A DNA stretch of 64,000 bases from Mangrovivirga halotolerans (GTDB lineage Bacteria; Bacteroidota; Bacteroidia; Cytophagales; Cyclobacteriaceae), in contig NZ_JAPFQN010000006.1 in NCBI RefSeq assembly GCF_026241165.1, positions 372,001 to 436,000 of the forward strand, given 5' to 3'. The position numbers and the translations under genes are program-made. This document shows positions 1 through 9,044 of the stretch, in pieces (the first letter of the stretch is position 1; every line of letters begins with the position of its first letter). Under the pieces are notes generated by a model. It was not told the DNA's origin. It did no database searches and saw only the letters and a list, made by a program, of their open reading frames with translations.

Positions 1-629
1 TCTACAACCATGTCTAATGAGGCCAGATCCCGCTTAAACTGCCCTTTTGCACAATAGGTTACCAGACATGATGGTCTCGCCATCATTTGAGCCACTTTTT
101 CTAAAATATCATATTCCCACAATTCCCCCTGCTTATTTGGAGCAAAGGCATCGAAATATATTATATCATACTTTTCTTCTGAATTAAAATCCTGAAGTTT
201 TAATTTCTGCTTGTTAATAGTAAACCGATCTGTTATCTCAACATTTTCTCCCCACTCAGCCTCGTGGATCTTATAAAATTGATCCTTATAACTTTCGAGC
301 ATATCCAAATCAGTATAATTAAGGCCTTCAACAATCTCTTTTGTCAATGGATAAGGCTCAAGTGTGGTGTAGTTTATTTTTACATTTGGTAAAAGGCCAA
401 GCTCTTTAACTGTGAGTAGCGCATTGAGGCCCGTGCCAAACCCTATTTCAAGAATCTTTATTTGTTTGGGAAAATGTTCAAAATAAAAGTACTTGAGTCC
501 CTGCTTAATAAATACATGTGTAGATTCATTATAAGCACCATGCTGACTATGGTAGGTCTCATTCAGATCCTCATTATATAAGGAATGTGAACCATCTTCT
601 GTTTTTATTAATTTAATTTTATCAGCCAT
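1..629 (-). CDS. mnmD: tRNA 5-methylaminomethyl-2-thiouridine methyltransferase MnmD (3' end cut by window)
   Basis: Open frame read on the minus strand from the ATG at 629 down to the window edge, so only about the first 209 residues are visible. The translation has a class I SAM-binding glycine loop (EIGFGTGLNALL) followed by the family signature around FDAFAPNKQGELWEYD, which is the MnmD/MnmC N-domain (formerly DUF752) methyltransferase that finishes the mnm5s2U modification at the tRNA wobble position. There is no fused FAD oxidase domain visible before the edge. It follows ispF with a 4-bp gap and is the last gene of the M16 peptidase-ispF-mnmD operon. Family call is confident; completeness cannot be judged. 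Confidence 0.88.
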   Translation of the reverse strand, partial: MADKIKLIKTEDGSHSLYNEDLNETYHSQHGAYNESTHVFIKQGLKYFYFEHFPKQIKILEIGFGTGLNALLTVKELGLLPNVKINYTTLEPYPLTKEIVEGLNYTDLDMLESYKDQFYKIHEAEWGENVEITDRFTINKQKLKLQDFNSEEKYDIIYFDAFAPNKQGELWEYDILEKVAQMMARPSCLVTYCAKGQFKRDLASLDMVV

Positions 630-633
630 GCTA

Positions 634-1110
634 TTACTTTTGAATTAATACAACCGCATGAGCACTCACCCCTTTTTCTTCTCCAACAAAACCAAGTTTT
701 TCGGTCGTGGTAGCTTTTATAGAAATATCGTCCTCATCAATACTCATCACCTTGGCAAGGACTTTTTTCATTTCAGGGATATGCGGATTTACTTTAGGCT
801 TTTGCAGGCAAATTGTAGCGTCTATATTCCCAATTGTGTATCCTTTCTGAGCAACTAAGCCTATAACATCTTTTAGTAAAATTTTCGAATCGATACCTTT
901 GAATTTAGGGTCTGTATCAGCAAAGTGATATCCAATGTCTCTTAAATTTGCTGCTCCAAGTAGAGCATCACAGATAACGTGAATTAACACATCGGCATCG
1001 GAATGCCCAACAGATCCCTTATCGTGGGGTATCTTTATTCCTCCAAGTATAAAATCATGACCTTCTTCAAGCTTATGAACGTCATATCCATATCCTACTC
1101 TTATTTTCAT
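634..1110 (-). CDS. ispF: 2-C-methyl-D-erythritol 2,4-cyclodiphosphate synthase
   Basis: A 158-residue protein of the normal IspF length. It converts CDP-methylerythritol 2-phosphate to the 2,4-cyclodiphosphate in the MEP isoprenoid pathway, acting as a cytoplasmic trimer. Metal ligands are visible as D10 and H12 (YDVH) and H44 (ADVLIH), and the conserved GHSDAD and DIGYHFADTDP segments are present. Its ATG overlaps the TGA of the upstream M16 peptidase gene by 4 bp (ATGA), which suggests translational coupling, and mnmD follows 4 bp after its stop. The isoprenoid product also feeds the carotenoid genes further along, though there is no physical linkage. Confidence 0.97.
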   Translation of the reverse strand: MKIRVGYGYDVHKLEEGHDFILGGIKIPHDKGSVGHSDADVLIHVICDALLGAANLRDIGYHFADTDPKFKGIDSKILLKDVIGLVAQKGYTIGNIDATICLQKPKVNPHIPEMKKVLAKVMSIDEDDISIKATTTEKLGFVGEEKGVSAHAVVLIQK

Positions 1111-2351
1111 TGATTATTATTCTTTATATACAACAAGGTAGAGGCATTGCTTTCTTTCAATACGGATTTTGCCATATTATTGAAACTATCAGTGGTAACA
1201 TTTCTGATCATGCCTGTTTCTTCATTGACTAAATTGGGGTTGCCAAGGTTTGCTCCAATAGCTATAGACATAGCCCTGTTTAACAACTCCACTTCTCCAA
1301 ATACCAGAGAAGCTTCAGCTTTATTTTTTACTTTTTCCAGTTCTTTTTCTCCAACACCATTTTCAGCCAGATCGTAGACAACCTCATCAATTGCGTTTTC
1401 GGCCTGCTCCAAAGAAATGCCATTTGGCGTTTTACCGGCAACAACTAACAAGCCAGGATCAACTGAACCGGTCACATAGGCATTAAGTTCAAAAAAGTAC
1501 TTTTTATCTTTAACAAGTTTCTCATAAAGACGAGAGGATTTGCCCCTCCCTAAAACATCACTTATTAAATCTGCATCGTGATACCTGCTGTCAGACCTTC
1601 CCGGAATATGATATACTTTATAGATTGCATCGGAAGGAACATCAGTTTCAATAATATCAGTTCTTTTGCCTTTTTGCTCAGGTTCTTTAGGCAGATTTCT
1701 GACATAATCTTCACCCGAAGGAATTGGGCCAAACCATTTCTCTGCGAGATATTGAACTGTTTCTTTTTTCACAGGTCCGGCAACCACTAAAACTGCATTG
1801 TTTGGCCTGTAAAATTTAAAGAAGAACTCTTTAACATCATCCATTGTCGCATTTTCAATATGGCTAACGTCTTTACCAATGGTTGCCCATTTATAGGGAT
1901 GGACTTTATATGCTAATGGACGTAGTTTTAACCAGGCTTCCCCGTAAGGCTGATTGAGATATCGTTGTTTGAACTCTTCAATTACTACCTTCTTTTGAAC
2001 ATCTAATACTTTTTGATCAAAAGAAAGAGAAAGCATTCTGTCAGATTCCAGCCAAAATGCAGTTTCTAAATTCACTGCTGGTAAAGTGATATAATAGTTT
2101 GTAATATCCGGAGCTGTAAAGGCATTGTTCTCTCCACCAACTTTTTGAAGTGGTTCGTCAAATGATGGGATATTCTTTGAACCTCCAAACATTAAATGCT
2201 CAAATAGATGAGCGAAACCGGTTTTATTTTCATCTTCATCCTTAGATCCCACATTATATAATAAATTAAATGCTACCTGGGGAGTTGTGTGATCTTCATG
2301 AACAAAGACTTGTAACCCGTTATCTAATGTAAAAGATGAAAAGTTTATCAT
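1107..2351 (-). CDS. M16 family (pitrilysin-type) zinc peptidase, single-half length
   Basis: A 414-residue M16 peptidase. The inverted zinc motif HxxEH is at H48-E51-H52 (HLFEH), and a downstream glutamate pair in the segment VVIEEF, about residue 125-130, fits the third zinc ligand. The C-terminal half has the usual inactive M16 domain fold signature (YKVYHIPGRSD onwards). There is no convincing signal peptide: the protein starts directly with the first beta strand, so it is probably cytoplasmic or processed differently from the secreted M16 pairs of other Bacteroidota. First gene of a three-gene operon; a TAnnTTTG box lies 19 bp upstream. Substrate is unknown. Confidence 0.93.
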   Translation of the reverse strand: MINFSSFTLDNGLQVFVHEDHTTPQVAFNLLYNVGSKDEDENKTGFAHLFEHLMFGGSKNIPSFDEPLQKVGGENNAFTAPDITNYYITLPAVNLETAFWLESDRMLSLSFDQKVLDVQKKVVIEEFKQRYLNQPYGEAWLKLRPLAYKVHPYKWATIGKDVSHIENATMDDVKEFFFKFYRPNNAVLVVAGPVKKETVQYLAEKWFGPIPSGEDYVRNLPKEPEQKGKRTDIIETDVPSDAIYKVYHIPGRSDSRYHDADLISDVLGRGKSSRLYEKLVKDKKYFFELNAYVTGSVDPGLLVVAGKTPNGISLEQAENAIDEVVYDLAENGVGEKELEKVKNKAEASLVFGEVELLNRAMSIAIGANLGNPNLVNEETGMIRNVTTDSFNNMAKSVLKESNASTLLYIKNNNQ

Positions 2352-2369
2352 ACACTTTTTTTTTCAGGA

Positions 2370-2377
2370 CAAAGCTA
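2370..2377 (-). promoter_or_regulatory. putative -7 promoter box of the M16 peptidase-ispF-mnmD operon
   Basis: Minus-strand TAGCTTTG matches the Bacteroidota -7 consensus TAnnTTTG, 19 bp before the start codon. I did not find a clean -33 TTTG at the expected distance, so this rests on one element. Confidence 0.45.
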
Positions 2378-2462
2378 ACAAAATATAAATATCACTCGAT
2401 AGTAATTTCTTAGAATATGAAATATCAGTGCTTTCTCTGCTTTATTTTTTGACTTGATTGTA

Positions 2463-2470
2463 TAGATTTG
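2463..2470 (+). promoter_or_regulatory. putative -7 promoter box of the E1 alpha/beta gene
   Basis: TAGATTTG fits TAnnTTTG and ends 19 bp before the ATG at 2490. The 138-bp intergenic region it sits in is divergent with the M16 operon. No good -33 element at standard spacing. Confidence 0.45.
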
Positions 2471-2489
2471 TTTCCGAAACAACAAACCC

Positions 2490-4466
2490 ATGAATTACCA
2501 AAAAAAGAAACTCAACCAAAAACAGCTTATTTCAATATACGAAAAGCTAGTAAGACCTCGCATTATCGAGGAAAAAATGCTGGTACTCCTACGCCAGGGC
2601 AAAATATCAAAATGGTTTTCCGGAATAGGTCAGGAAGCTATTGCTGTTGGTAGTACTCTCGCTCTTAATAAATCAGAATATATCCTGCCAATGCATAGAA
2701 ACCTTGGTGTTTTTACTGCCAGGGAAGTCCCATTTAGCAGGTTATTCTCTCAATTTCAGGGAACGATGAGTGGATTTACAAAAGGCCGGGACCGCTCATT
2801 TCATTTTGGAAGCAATGAACATCATATCGTTGGTATGATTTCCCACCTGGGACCTCAATTAAGTATAGCTGACGGAATTGCCTTAGCATCTAAACTCTCT
2901 TCTAAAAATGAAGCTACACTGGTTTTTAGTGGTGACGGGGGTGCCAGTGAAGGAGACTTCCATGAAGCACTGAATGTTGCAGCTGTTTGGGATCTACCGG
3001 TAATTTTTGTAATTGAAAATAATGGTTATGGTCTTTCTACTCCTAATAGCGAACAGTTTAAATGCATAAACTTTGTAGATAAAGGGCCTGGTTATGGCAT
3101 TGATGCAGTTAAAATTGATGGTAATAATATACTGGAGGTTTATCATACCATCAGCGAATTGGCTGAAGATATCCGAAAAAACCCAAGACCAGTATTAGTC
3201 GAAGCAATGACTTTCAGAATGCGAGGTCATGAAGAAGCCAGTGGAACAAAATATGTTCCTAAGGAATTAATGGATGAATGGGCTGCAAAAGATCCGATTG
3301 AAAACTTTGAAAAATTCTTAATAGAAAAGAAGGTCCTTTCTCAGAAAAAGATCTCAGAGATCAGAGCTAATATCAAAAAGGAAATTGAAACAAGCTTAAA
3401 AGAGGCATATAAGGACATCCCTCCATCTATTAGTTCAGAAAATGAACTTAGTGATGTTTATGCAGGACATGATTTTAAACAAATACCAATCGATAAAAAT
3501 GAAGAAAGAGAGATCAGGTTTATTGATGCTATAAGTGAAGGCTTAAAGCAAAGCATGGAGAATCATGATAATCTTGTCTTAATGGGGCAGGACATTGCCG
3601 AATATGGAGGTGTCTTTAAAATAACAGAAGGATTTGTTGATCAGTTTGGTAAAGAAAGGGTTAGAAATACTCCATTATGTGAATCGGCTATTATCGGATC
3701 AGCATTGGGACTTTCAATTAAAGGATACAAATCGATGGTTGAGATGCAATTTGCAGATTTCGTGTCTTGTGGTTTCAACCAGATAGTTAATAACCTGGCA
3801 AAAATTCATTACCGATGGGGTCAGAATGCAGATGTTGTAGTCAGAATGCCCACTGGGGCAGGAGTTGGAGCAGGACCGTTTCATTCTCAATCAAACGAAG
3901 CTTGGTTCACTCATACCCCAGGTCTAAAAGTTGTTTATCCTTCTAATCCTGAAGATGCAAAAGGATTGTTGATATCTGCAATAAATGATCCTAATCCATG
4001 TATGTATTTTGAACACAAATATTTGTACAGGTCACTAAAAGGAAATGTTCCATCAGGCTATTATAATATTCCATTAGGAAAAGCTTCTGTTAGTCGGGAA
4101 GGAACTGATTTAACTGTGATCACATATGGACTGGGAGTTCATTGGGCGTTACAACTAGCTTCTGATACAGGATATGATATAGAAGTAATTGATCTCAGAA
4201 CTTTAATTCCATGGGACAAAGAGACTGTTTACGAATCGATTAAAAAGACCGGGAAAGCTTTAATCCTGCATGAGGACACTCAAACAGGAGGTTTTGGAGG
4301 TGAGATTGCAGCTTGGATTTCCGAAAATTGTTTTGAACTTCTGGACGGACCGGTATATCGAGTTGGAAGCCTTGATACTCCGGTACCATTTAATAAAGAT
4401 CTTGAAAATAACTTTCTGGCTATTAGCCAACTGCATAACAAGGTTACTGAATTGATCGAGTATTAA
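2490..4466 (+). CDS. 2-oxoacid (branched-chain type) dehydrogenase E1, fused alpha and beta subunits
   Basis: A 658-residue thiamine-diphosphate enzyme in which E1 alpha (about 1-320) and E1 beta (about 340-658) are joined in one chain. The alpha half has the TPP/Mg motif GDG at 148-150 with NN at 177-178; the beta half begins at about IRFIDAISEG and has the MGQDIAEYGG and EMQFADF segments of the transketolase-like pyrimidine domain. The family decarboxylates 2-oxoacids such as 2-oxoisovalerate and passes the acyl group to a lipoyl E2. No E2 or E3 gene is nearby, so the partner is elsewhere. Fusion of the two subunits is the common Bacteroidota arrangement. LipA, which makes the cofactor of the partner E2, is 3.5 kb away but in a separate unit. 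Confidence 0.93.
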   Translation: MNYQKKKLNQKQLISIYEKLVRPRIIEEKMLVLLRQGKISKWFSGIGQEAIAVGSTLALNKSEYILPMHRNLGVFTAREVPFSRLFSQFQGTMSGFTKGRDRSFHFGSNEHHIVGMISHLGPQLSIADGIALASKLSSKNEATLVFSGDGGASEGDFHEALNVAAVWDLPVIFVIENNGYGLSTPNSEQFKCINFVDKGPGYGIDAVKIDGNNILEVYHTISELAEDIRKNPRPVLVEAMTFRMRGHEEASGTKYVPKELMDEWAAKDPIENFEKFLIEKKVLSQKKISEIRANIKKEIETSLKEAYKDIPPSISSENELSDVYAGHDFKQIPIDKNEEREIRFIDAISEGLKQSMENHDNLVLMGQDIAEYGGVFKITEGFVDQFGKERVRNTPLCESAIIGSALGLSIKGYKSMVEMQFADFVSCGFNQIVNNLAKIHYRWGQNADVVVRMPTGAGVGAGPFHSQSNEAWFTHTPGLKVVYPSNPEDAKGLLISAINDPNPCMYFEHKYLYRSLKGNVPSGYYNIPLGKASVSREGTDLTVITYGLGVHWALQLASDTGYDIEVIDLRTLIPWDKETVYESIKKTGKALILHEDTQTGGFGGEIAAWISENCFELLDGPVYRVGSLDTPVPFNKDLENNFLAISQLHNKVTELIEY

Positions 4467-4628
4467 TATGCAAAACCGTTCTATTTTAACGTTTACCTTA
4501 CAGGAAGACTAAGAAGCCTTTTTGTTTTGTTAAAAATTGGTGACATTTGTGTCTTTTATAAGTTTCCTTATTTTAGGAAAAATTTGTATTGTCGTTAACC
4601 GGCTAATTTTTGGAATAAGAAAATACTT

Positions 4629-6452
4629 TTGGCTACAACAAATATTTCAAGTCTGAATTTAACTTTTAAATCCAACAGGATATACTGGATAGTAGTACTA
4701 TTCTTTGCTTTGATGTTCGGTAGTACACCGGAAATCATAGCCCAGGATACTATGCCCAATAAAAAGCTTGAACGCTCTTCACGGCCTGAATATAAAACCA
4801 AAGGCAAACCGAAAATCAGAAAAAAGCCGCGTGGTCCAAAGACAGTAAAAAAGAAAAACACAAAAAACAAACGAACTGAAAGACCAAGAGGCGGAGGTTT
4901 TCTTTATAAAATAAAACCAAGAACGACTCAAAGAAAAAGCAACAGAGTTCTCGATGTTCAAATAAAACCAAGGACGACCGGCAGACGAAGCAATGTGGCT
5001 TACGATAAAAATGTTAAGCCAAGAACTACCCGTAAACGCGGAGTTAATGTACCTGACGTAAATGTTACACCAAGAAGTGTAGGCCGAAGAAACAGGGCTA
5101 AAGACATCAATATAAAGCCGAGATCAACGAAAAGATCACGTGTAGCAAGAGATGTCAATGTTACGCCACGTTCTGTTCGACGAAGTAACCGTGCCCGGGA
5201 TATTCAGGTATCTCCGCGTACTACGAGAAGGTCTCGTACAACAAGAGATATAAATGTTATTCCGAGAAGCATTCGTCCTGACAATACTCAGCGCGATGTG
5301 AGTGTTCAGCCAAGAACTACCCGGCGTTCTCGTACTGCAAGAGACGTAAACGTTCAGCCCCGTACGACAAGAAGAGATAAAAAAGCTCGTGACATTAGTG
5401 TACAACCACGGACTACCAGAAGAGATAAGCGTGCCCGTGATGTTAATGTTTCTCCAAGAAGTATTTCTGGTAGAAGAGGCGCTGTAAGAGATGTCACTGT
5501 AACACCAAGGTCCTACAAAAGAAGTAGAACAGCCAGGGATATCTCCATTACACCTAGATCAATTTCGGGTGGCAGAAATGTTGTTAAAGATAAAAAGGTA
5601 AAACCACGTAGTGTAGGAAGAAGCAATATTGTAAGAGATGTTACTATTAATCCTCGCACAACAAGAAGAAGCTCGCTTGTAAGAGACCGCGAAATAACTC
5701 CTCGTTCGATAAGCAGGGGAGAGGTCGCTGGCCAGCGCAATGAAAAAGCAATACAACAAAATAGACCTGTAAATCTATATACTAATTATTCTGGTTTCCA
5801 GAAGAGAAAAAAAGGAAGAAAGAAGGCAGGTCCTGAAGCGAATTACAAAGGCACGCTTAATTTGAGAAAAGTAGCCTTATTCAATGAAAGTTATTTGCTC
5901 TACGATGGTAATATCAAACAAAAAAGACCTGTTGATAATCGTCAGGGTATTAAATATAAAGGCAAGGTGGTCAAAGTTCGCGGACCTTCTGATAACCAGT
6001 CGAATATTGATTATTCCGGAAACATTAAATATAACGTTCTAAAGAAAAGAAATGCAGCCAGAAAGAGCGCTGTTAAAAAAGCAAACGCATACCAGGGACG
6101 TCAGAAAGGACTTACACCTTCTGCTAAAGACAGAAAGTATAAGAAAATAACGGCCAGAATTGAGCGAGAAGAAGGCAGAACTAAAGTACCAAAGCCTGCT
6201 AAAGGAAGTCATCCAACCTCTAAGTTTAAAGGTGATAATGAACAATATGATGGCGCCAATGAATCTTTAGGTAATAAGTTCAAAAAATTCTGGTATTCAT
6301 TGTTTGATAAAAAACTTCAACCTGCCCATATGCGTAAGAAACCTAAGAAGCAGAAATACGATAAGGGAGAAAAAGTACTTTGGGAATATGACCTGGACAG
6401 AGATAAAAGAAGAAAGAGACCTGAAACAGGCGATAGAAATATCGAAAACTAA
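4629..6452 (+). CDS. exported, extremely basic protein with tandem PR-[ST] repeats
   Basis: No known function. 607 residues from a TTG start; no ATG is available before the hydrophobic segment, and residues about 18-38 (ending IIAQ) look like a signal peptide, so export across the inner membrane is likely. After a Lys/Arg-rich linker, residues about 96-370 contain roughly 16 tandem 16-17-residue units of the pattern xPR(S/T)(T/V/I)xRR...ARD(V/I)xV. A second region (about 375-470) has several short YxG-x-x units (YKG, YDG, YKG, YSG), and the C-terminal quarter is again Lys/Arg-rich. The repeats vary at the DNA level while the protein pattern is kept, which suggests selection on the protein. 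The next gene starts inside its 3' end. A role in binding an anionic envelope polymer or in the cell surface is only a guess. Confidence 0.8.
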   Translation: MATTNISSLNLTFKSNRIYWIVVLFFALMFGSTPEIIAQDTMPNKKLERSSRPEYKTKGKPKIRKKPRGPKTVKKKNTKNKRTERPRGGGFLYKIKPRTTQRKSNRVLDVQIKPRTTGRRSNVAYDKNVKPRTTRKRGVNVPDVNVTPRSVGRRNRAKDINIKPRSTKRSRVARDVNVTPRSVRRSNRARDIQVSPRTTRRSRTTRDINVIPRSIRPDNTQRDVSVQPRTTRRSRTARDVNVQPRTTRRDKKARDISVQPRTTRRDKRARDVNVSPRSISGRRGAVRDVTVTPRSYKRSRTARDISITPRSISGGRNVVKDKKVKPRSVGRSNIVRDVTINPRTTRRSSLVRDREITPRSISRGEVAGQRNEKAIQQNRPVNLYTNYSGFQKRKKGRKKAGPEANYKGTLNLRKVALFNESYLLYDGNIKQKRPVDNRQGIKYKGKVVKVRGPSDNQSNIDYSGNIKYNVLKKRNAARKSAVKKANAYQGRQKGLTPSAKDRKYKKITARIEREEGRTKVPKPAKGSHPTSKFKGDNEQYDGANESLGNKFKKFWYSLFDKKLQPAHMRKKPKKQKYDKGEKVLWEYDLDRDKRRKRPETGDRNIEN

Positions 6453-6738
6453 ACCTGTATTAATATTTAAGCACAGCACCAGATGTGCTATATCATCAAT
6501 GATGTTGTCAAAACTGGAAAGAAACTGGAATGAGAAGTCTACTGAGAAAGTATCTCCATTCTTTCTCGACCTTATCAGTTACCGGAACATTAGCAATTTG
6601 ATTGAAAATTCATTTGGTATTATGCATGAATCGCCACAGGCATTATTGATACATAATGAAAAATGCATTTTTGATAGCTCCCATGGAGGAATCAATCACG
6701 ATGTATTAATGGATAAAGCCGAGCGTGTTATCAACTAA
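6388..6738 (+). CDS. ytxJ: bacillithiol system redox-active protein YtxJ
   Basis: A 116-residue monothiol thioredoxin-fold protein. The start chosen is the ATG at 6388 (MTWTEIKEER), because the family begins here and the longer frame upstream lies entirely inside the previous gene. The active site is a CxxS motif at C33-S36 after the KHSTR segment, typical of YtxJ (DUF2847), the proposed bacilliredoxin of bacillithiol-using bacteria. It overlaps the basic-repeat gene by 65 bp in another frame. The bacillithiol synthase gene bshC is in the same window at 17115, which supports the assignment. Cytoplasmic; no signal peptide. Confidence 0.88.
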   Translation: MTWTEIKEERDLKQAIEISKTKPVLIFKHSTRCAISSMMLSKLERNWNEKSTEKVSPFFLDLISYRNISNLIENSFGIMHESPQALLIHNEKCIFDSSHGGINHDVLMDKAERVIN

Positions 6739-7139
6739 AAATTAAAATTGACTGTCTGTTTTAAGTCACTATGAAGGCTTTTGGCTACCGGGCAATTTAA
6801 TGCTGCATTCTCAACCTTCTTCTTTTGTTTTGAATCAAGATTGTGCCCTTTAAAAATAAGAGTAATTTCAATTTCTTCAATCCTTCTTGGACCAGATGCC
6901 ATAATCTTATTTATTTCAGCAGACATTTCACCGGGATCAATATTATAATTGTTGGCGTAAATACCAATAATAGTCATCATGCATTGTGCTAAGGCTGTGG
7001 CAACAAGGTCAGTTGGTGAAAACGCTTCTCCTTTTCCGTGATTATCAACTGGTGCATCAGTAATAATTTCATTCCCTGACTTTAAATGTTTTGCAGTAGT
7101 TCTCAACCCCCCTAAATATTTAACTTCTGAAGTTGGCAT
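6735..7139 (-). CDS. OsmC/Ohr family redox protein
   Basis: 134 residues from the ATG at 7139; the longer frame to 7217 adds 26 residues with no homology character and would run into the neighbouring gene's start. OsmC family proteins are cytoplasmic thiol peroxidases or sulfur-carrier-like proteins; both conserved cysteines are present, C53 (ALAQCMMT) and C116 (NCPVAKSLH). The length and the SPTDLVATALAQC segment place it with the general OsmC group rather than Ohr proper. It converges with ytxJ (4-bp overlap) and diverges from the exported protein at 7200. Confidence 0.9.
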   Translation of the reverse strand: MPTSEVKYLGGLRTTAKHLKSGNEIITDAPVDNHGKGEAFSPTDLVATALAQCMMTIIGIYANNYNIDPGEMSAEINKIMASGPRRIEEIEITLIFKGHNLDSKQKKKVENAALNCPVAKSLHSDLKQTVNFNF

Positions 7140-7199
7140 TTGATAACAGTTAAGTTTATATTTCGTTATATTAATCTTACGAGATTGTAAAATTGCAAT

Positions 7200-7934
7200 A
7201 TGAATTCTCTTAAACAAACTATTTTACCCTTGATGCTGATATTTTTAACAATCAGCATATCTGCTCAAAATGACAGGGAAAGAAATTTTTCCAGGGAATT
7301 CGTTTGGGGCATTAAAAAAAGTACCACTGGCGGACTTATAAGCGGGTTCATGTTCAAATATGGCATGAGAAGAAGCGAGCGTCAATGGCAAAGTTTCAAC
7401 CTTGAATTAGTCAATGTTAAGCATCCAAATGAGTCTCGTGAAACTTCAGTCATAACGGGAGAACCTTTTATCTGGGGTAAAGAACATTATCTTTACGCTG
7501 TGAGGCTTCAATATGGTCGAGAATATGTACTTTTTGAAAAAGCTGATCAGCAAGGCGTTCAGGTAAACTTAATTGGCGCTGCAGGACCAACTCTGGGATT
7601 AATTGCACCATATTATATCAAATACGCTACAGACAATCAGTTTAACCCTGTTTCAGAACCTTACGATCCGAATAATTCATCAATCCGCCGTTCGGCAGTG
7701 ATGGGAACGGGACATCTTTTCCAGGGATTAGGTGAATCAAAATTAACTGTAGGGTTAAGTGCAAAAGTTGCTTTTTCTTTTGAGTTCAGCACCTTCAATA
7801 GTTCAATATCTGGTTTTGAAGTTGGATTCCTAGTTGAAGCATTTCCAAATGAAATTGTTTTAATGCCTGCTCAGAATAACAGAGCAATTTTTAATGAAGT
7901 ATATATAACCTTGACTCACGGTAAACGTAGATAG
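7200..7934 (+). CDS. exported protein of unknown function, outer-membrane beta-barrel-like
   Basis: Function not recognised. 244 residues with a clear signal peptide (residues 1-22, ending ISISAQ). The mature part has repeated short amphipathic stretches and aromatic-rich segments (YAVRLQYGREYVLF, FSFEFSTF) that suggest an outer-membrane beta-barrel of about 8 strands; there is no lipobox and no catalytic motif. It is 45 bp upstream of lipA, which appears to have its own promoter, so the two are probably separate transcripts. Confidence 0.75.
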   Translation: MNSLKQTILPLMLIFLTISISAQNDRERNFSREFVWGIKKSTTGGLISGFMFKYGMRRSERQWQSFNLELVNVKHPNESRETSVITGEPFIWGKEHYLYAVRLQYGREYVLFEKADQQGVQVNLIGAAGPTLGLIAPYYIKYATDNQFNPVSEPYDPNNSSIRRSAVMGTGHLFQGLGESKLTVGLSAKVAFSFEFSTFNSSISGFEVGFLVEAFPNEIVLMPAQNNRAIFNEVYITLTHGKRR

Positions 7935-7964
7935 GAAATAGTATATAGTGTAGTAGAAATTTGA

Positions 7965-7972
7965 TACCTTTG
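7965..7972 (+). promoter_or_regulatory. -7 promoter box of lipA; near-leaderless transcript
   Basis: TACCTTTG matches TAnnTTTG exactly and is followed by GC as in strong Bacteroidota promoters. Transcription would start at about 7979, that is one base before the lipA ATG at 7980, implying a leaderless or nearly leaderless mRNA. Confidence 0.6.
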
Positions 7973-7979
7973 CGTCGTT

Positions 7980-8867
7980 ATGATTGAATTACCGGTAATT
8001 TCTGAAGAACAAACCAAAAAAAGAACTAAACCTAACTGGCTGAGAGTAAAACTTCCGGTTGGTCATGAATATAAAAGAGTTCGAAATCTGGTTGACAAAT
8101 ATAAACTCAATACAATTTGTGAGAGTGGTAACTGTCCTAATATGGGTGAGTGCTGGGGAGCCGGTACTGCTACTTTTATGATTTTAGGTAACGTTTGTAC
8201 CCGATCTTGTTCATTTTGCGCTGTAGCGACAGGAAGACCTCCAGAGTATGATGAAGACGAGCCAAAGAGAGTTGCTGAAGCAATTAAACTCATGGGAGTA
8301 AAGCATGCGGTATTGACTTCTGTAAACCGGGACGAATTAAAAGACAGAGGCGCAGAAATTTGGTATCAAACTGTAGTTGAAACTAAAAAAGCATCTCCTG
8401 AAACAACCATCGAAACTCTTATACCCGACACAAAAGGTAATTGGGATGCCCTCTATCGAATGATCGAAGGTGGGCAAGAAGTTGTTTCACATAATATCGA
8501 AACCGTAGAGAGACTATATAGAAGAGTAAGACCACAGGCTAAATATTACAGGAGTCTTGAGCAGATTCAAAAAACTAAAGAAGCTGGAATGCGAACCAAG
8601 TCTGGCATAATGGTCGGCCTGGGAGAAACTCAGGAAGATGTTTTCAAGGTAATGGATGACTGCGCTGAACACGGACTGGATATCCTGACAATCGGACAAT
8701 ATCTGCAGCCTACCAAAATGCATATAGAAGTAGCTGAGTTTGTACATCCTGACGTTTTTGAACTGTATAGAGAAGAAGGTCTGAAAAGAGGGCTTAAATA
8801 TGTTGAATCAGGTCCATTGGTAAGATCTTCTTACCATGCTGAAAGGCATGTAAATGTCCCTATTTAA
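7980..8867 (+). CDS. lipA: lipoyl synthase
   Basis: 295 residues, a full-length radical SAM lipoyl synthase, which inserts two sulfurs into octanoyl-E2/H protein. Both iron-sulfur clusters are recognisable: the auxiliary cluster cysteines C47, C52, C58 ([12 protein letters not shown]) and the SAM cluster C73, C77, C80 (CTRSCSFC). The C-terminal RSSYHAE segment carries the conserved serine ligand of the auxiliary cluster. No lipB is adjacent. A TAnnTTTG box sits directly upstream and a strong terminator follows, so it is monocistronic. Confidence 0.98.
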   Translation: MIELPVISEEQTKKRTKPNWLRVKLPVGHEYKRVRNLVDKYKLNTICESGNCPNMGECWGAGTATFMILGNVCTRSCSFCAVATGRPPEYDEDEPKRVAEAIKLMGVKHAVLTSVNRDELKDRGAEIWYQTVVETKKASPETTIETLIPDTKGNWDALYRMIEGGQEVVSHNIETVERLYRRVRPQAKYYRSLEQIQKTKEAGMRTKSGIMVGLGETQEDVFKVMDDCAEHGLDILTIGQYLQPTKMHIEVAEFVHPDVFELYREEGLKRGLKYVESGPLVRSSYHAERHVNVPI

Positions 8868-8883
8868 AATATATCGAAAATCT

Positions 8884-8920
8884 AAAAAAAGGCAACATTA
8901 AAAAAAATGTTGCCTTTTTA
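8884..8920 (+). terminator. rho-independent terminator after lipA
   Basis: GGCAACAT at 8891 pairs with ATGTTGCC ending at 8914, flanked by an A run and followed by six T. Confidence 0.85.
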
Positions 8921-9044
8921 TTTTGCAATAATCCCTAATTTATTACAGTGATTATCCTGTTTTAATAAATTGTTTTATTTTTACATTATTAATCGAAAAA
9001 CAGCCAATAAATAAAACTTTTCTAATATTTATTAAACTTTTTTA

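Noticed and set aside
5136-5759. Several minus-strand ORFs under the basic-repeat gene
   Set aside because: They are shadows caused by the repeat's codon pattern on the plus strand, without start context or family similarity.
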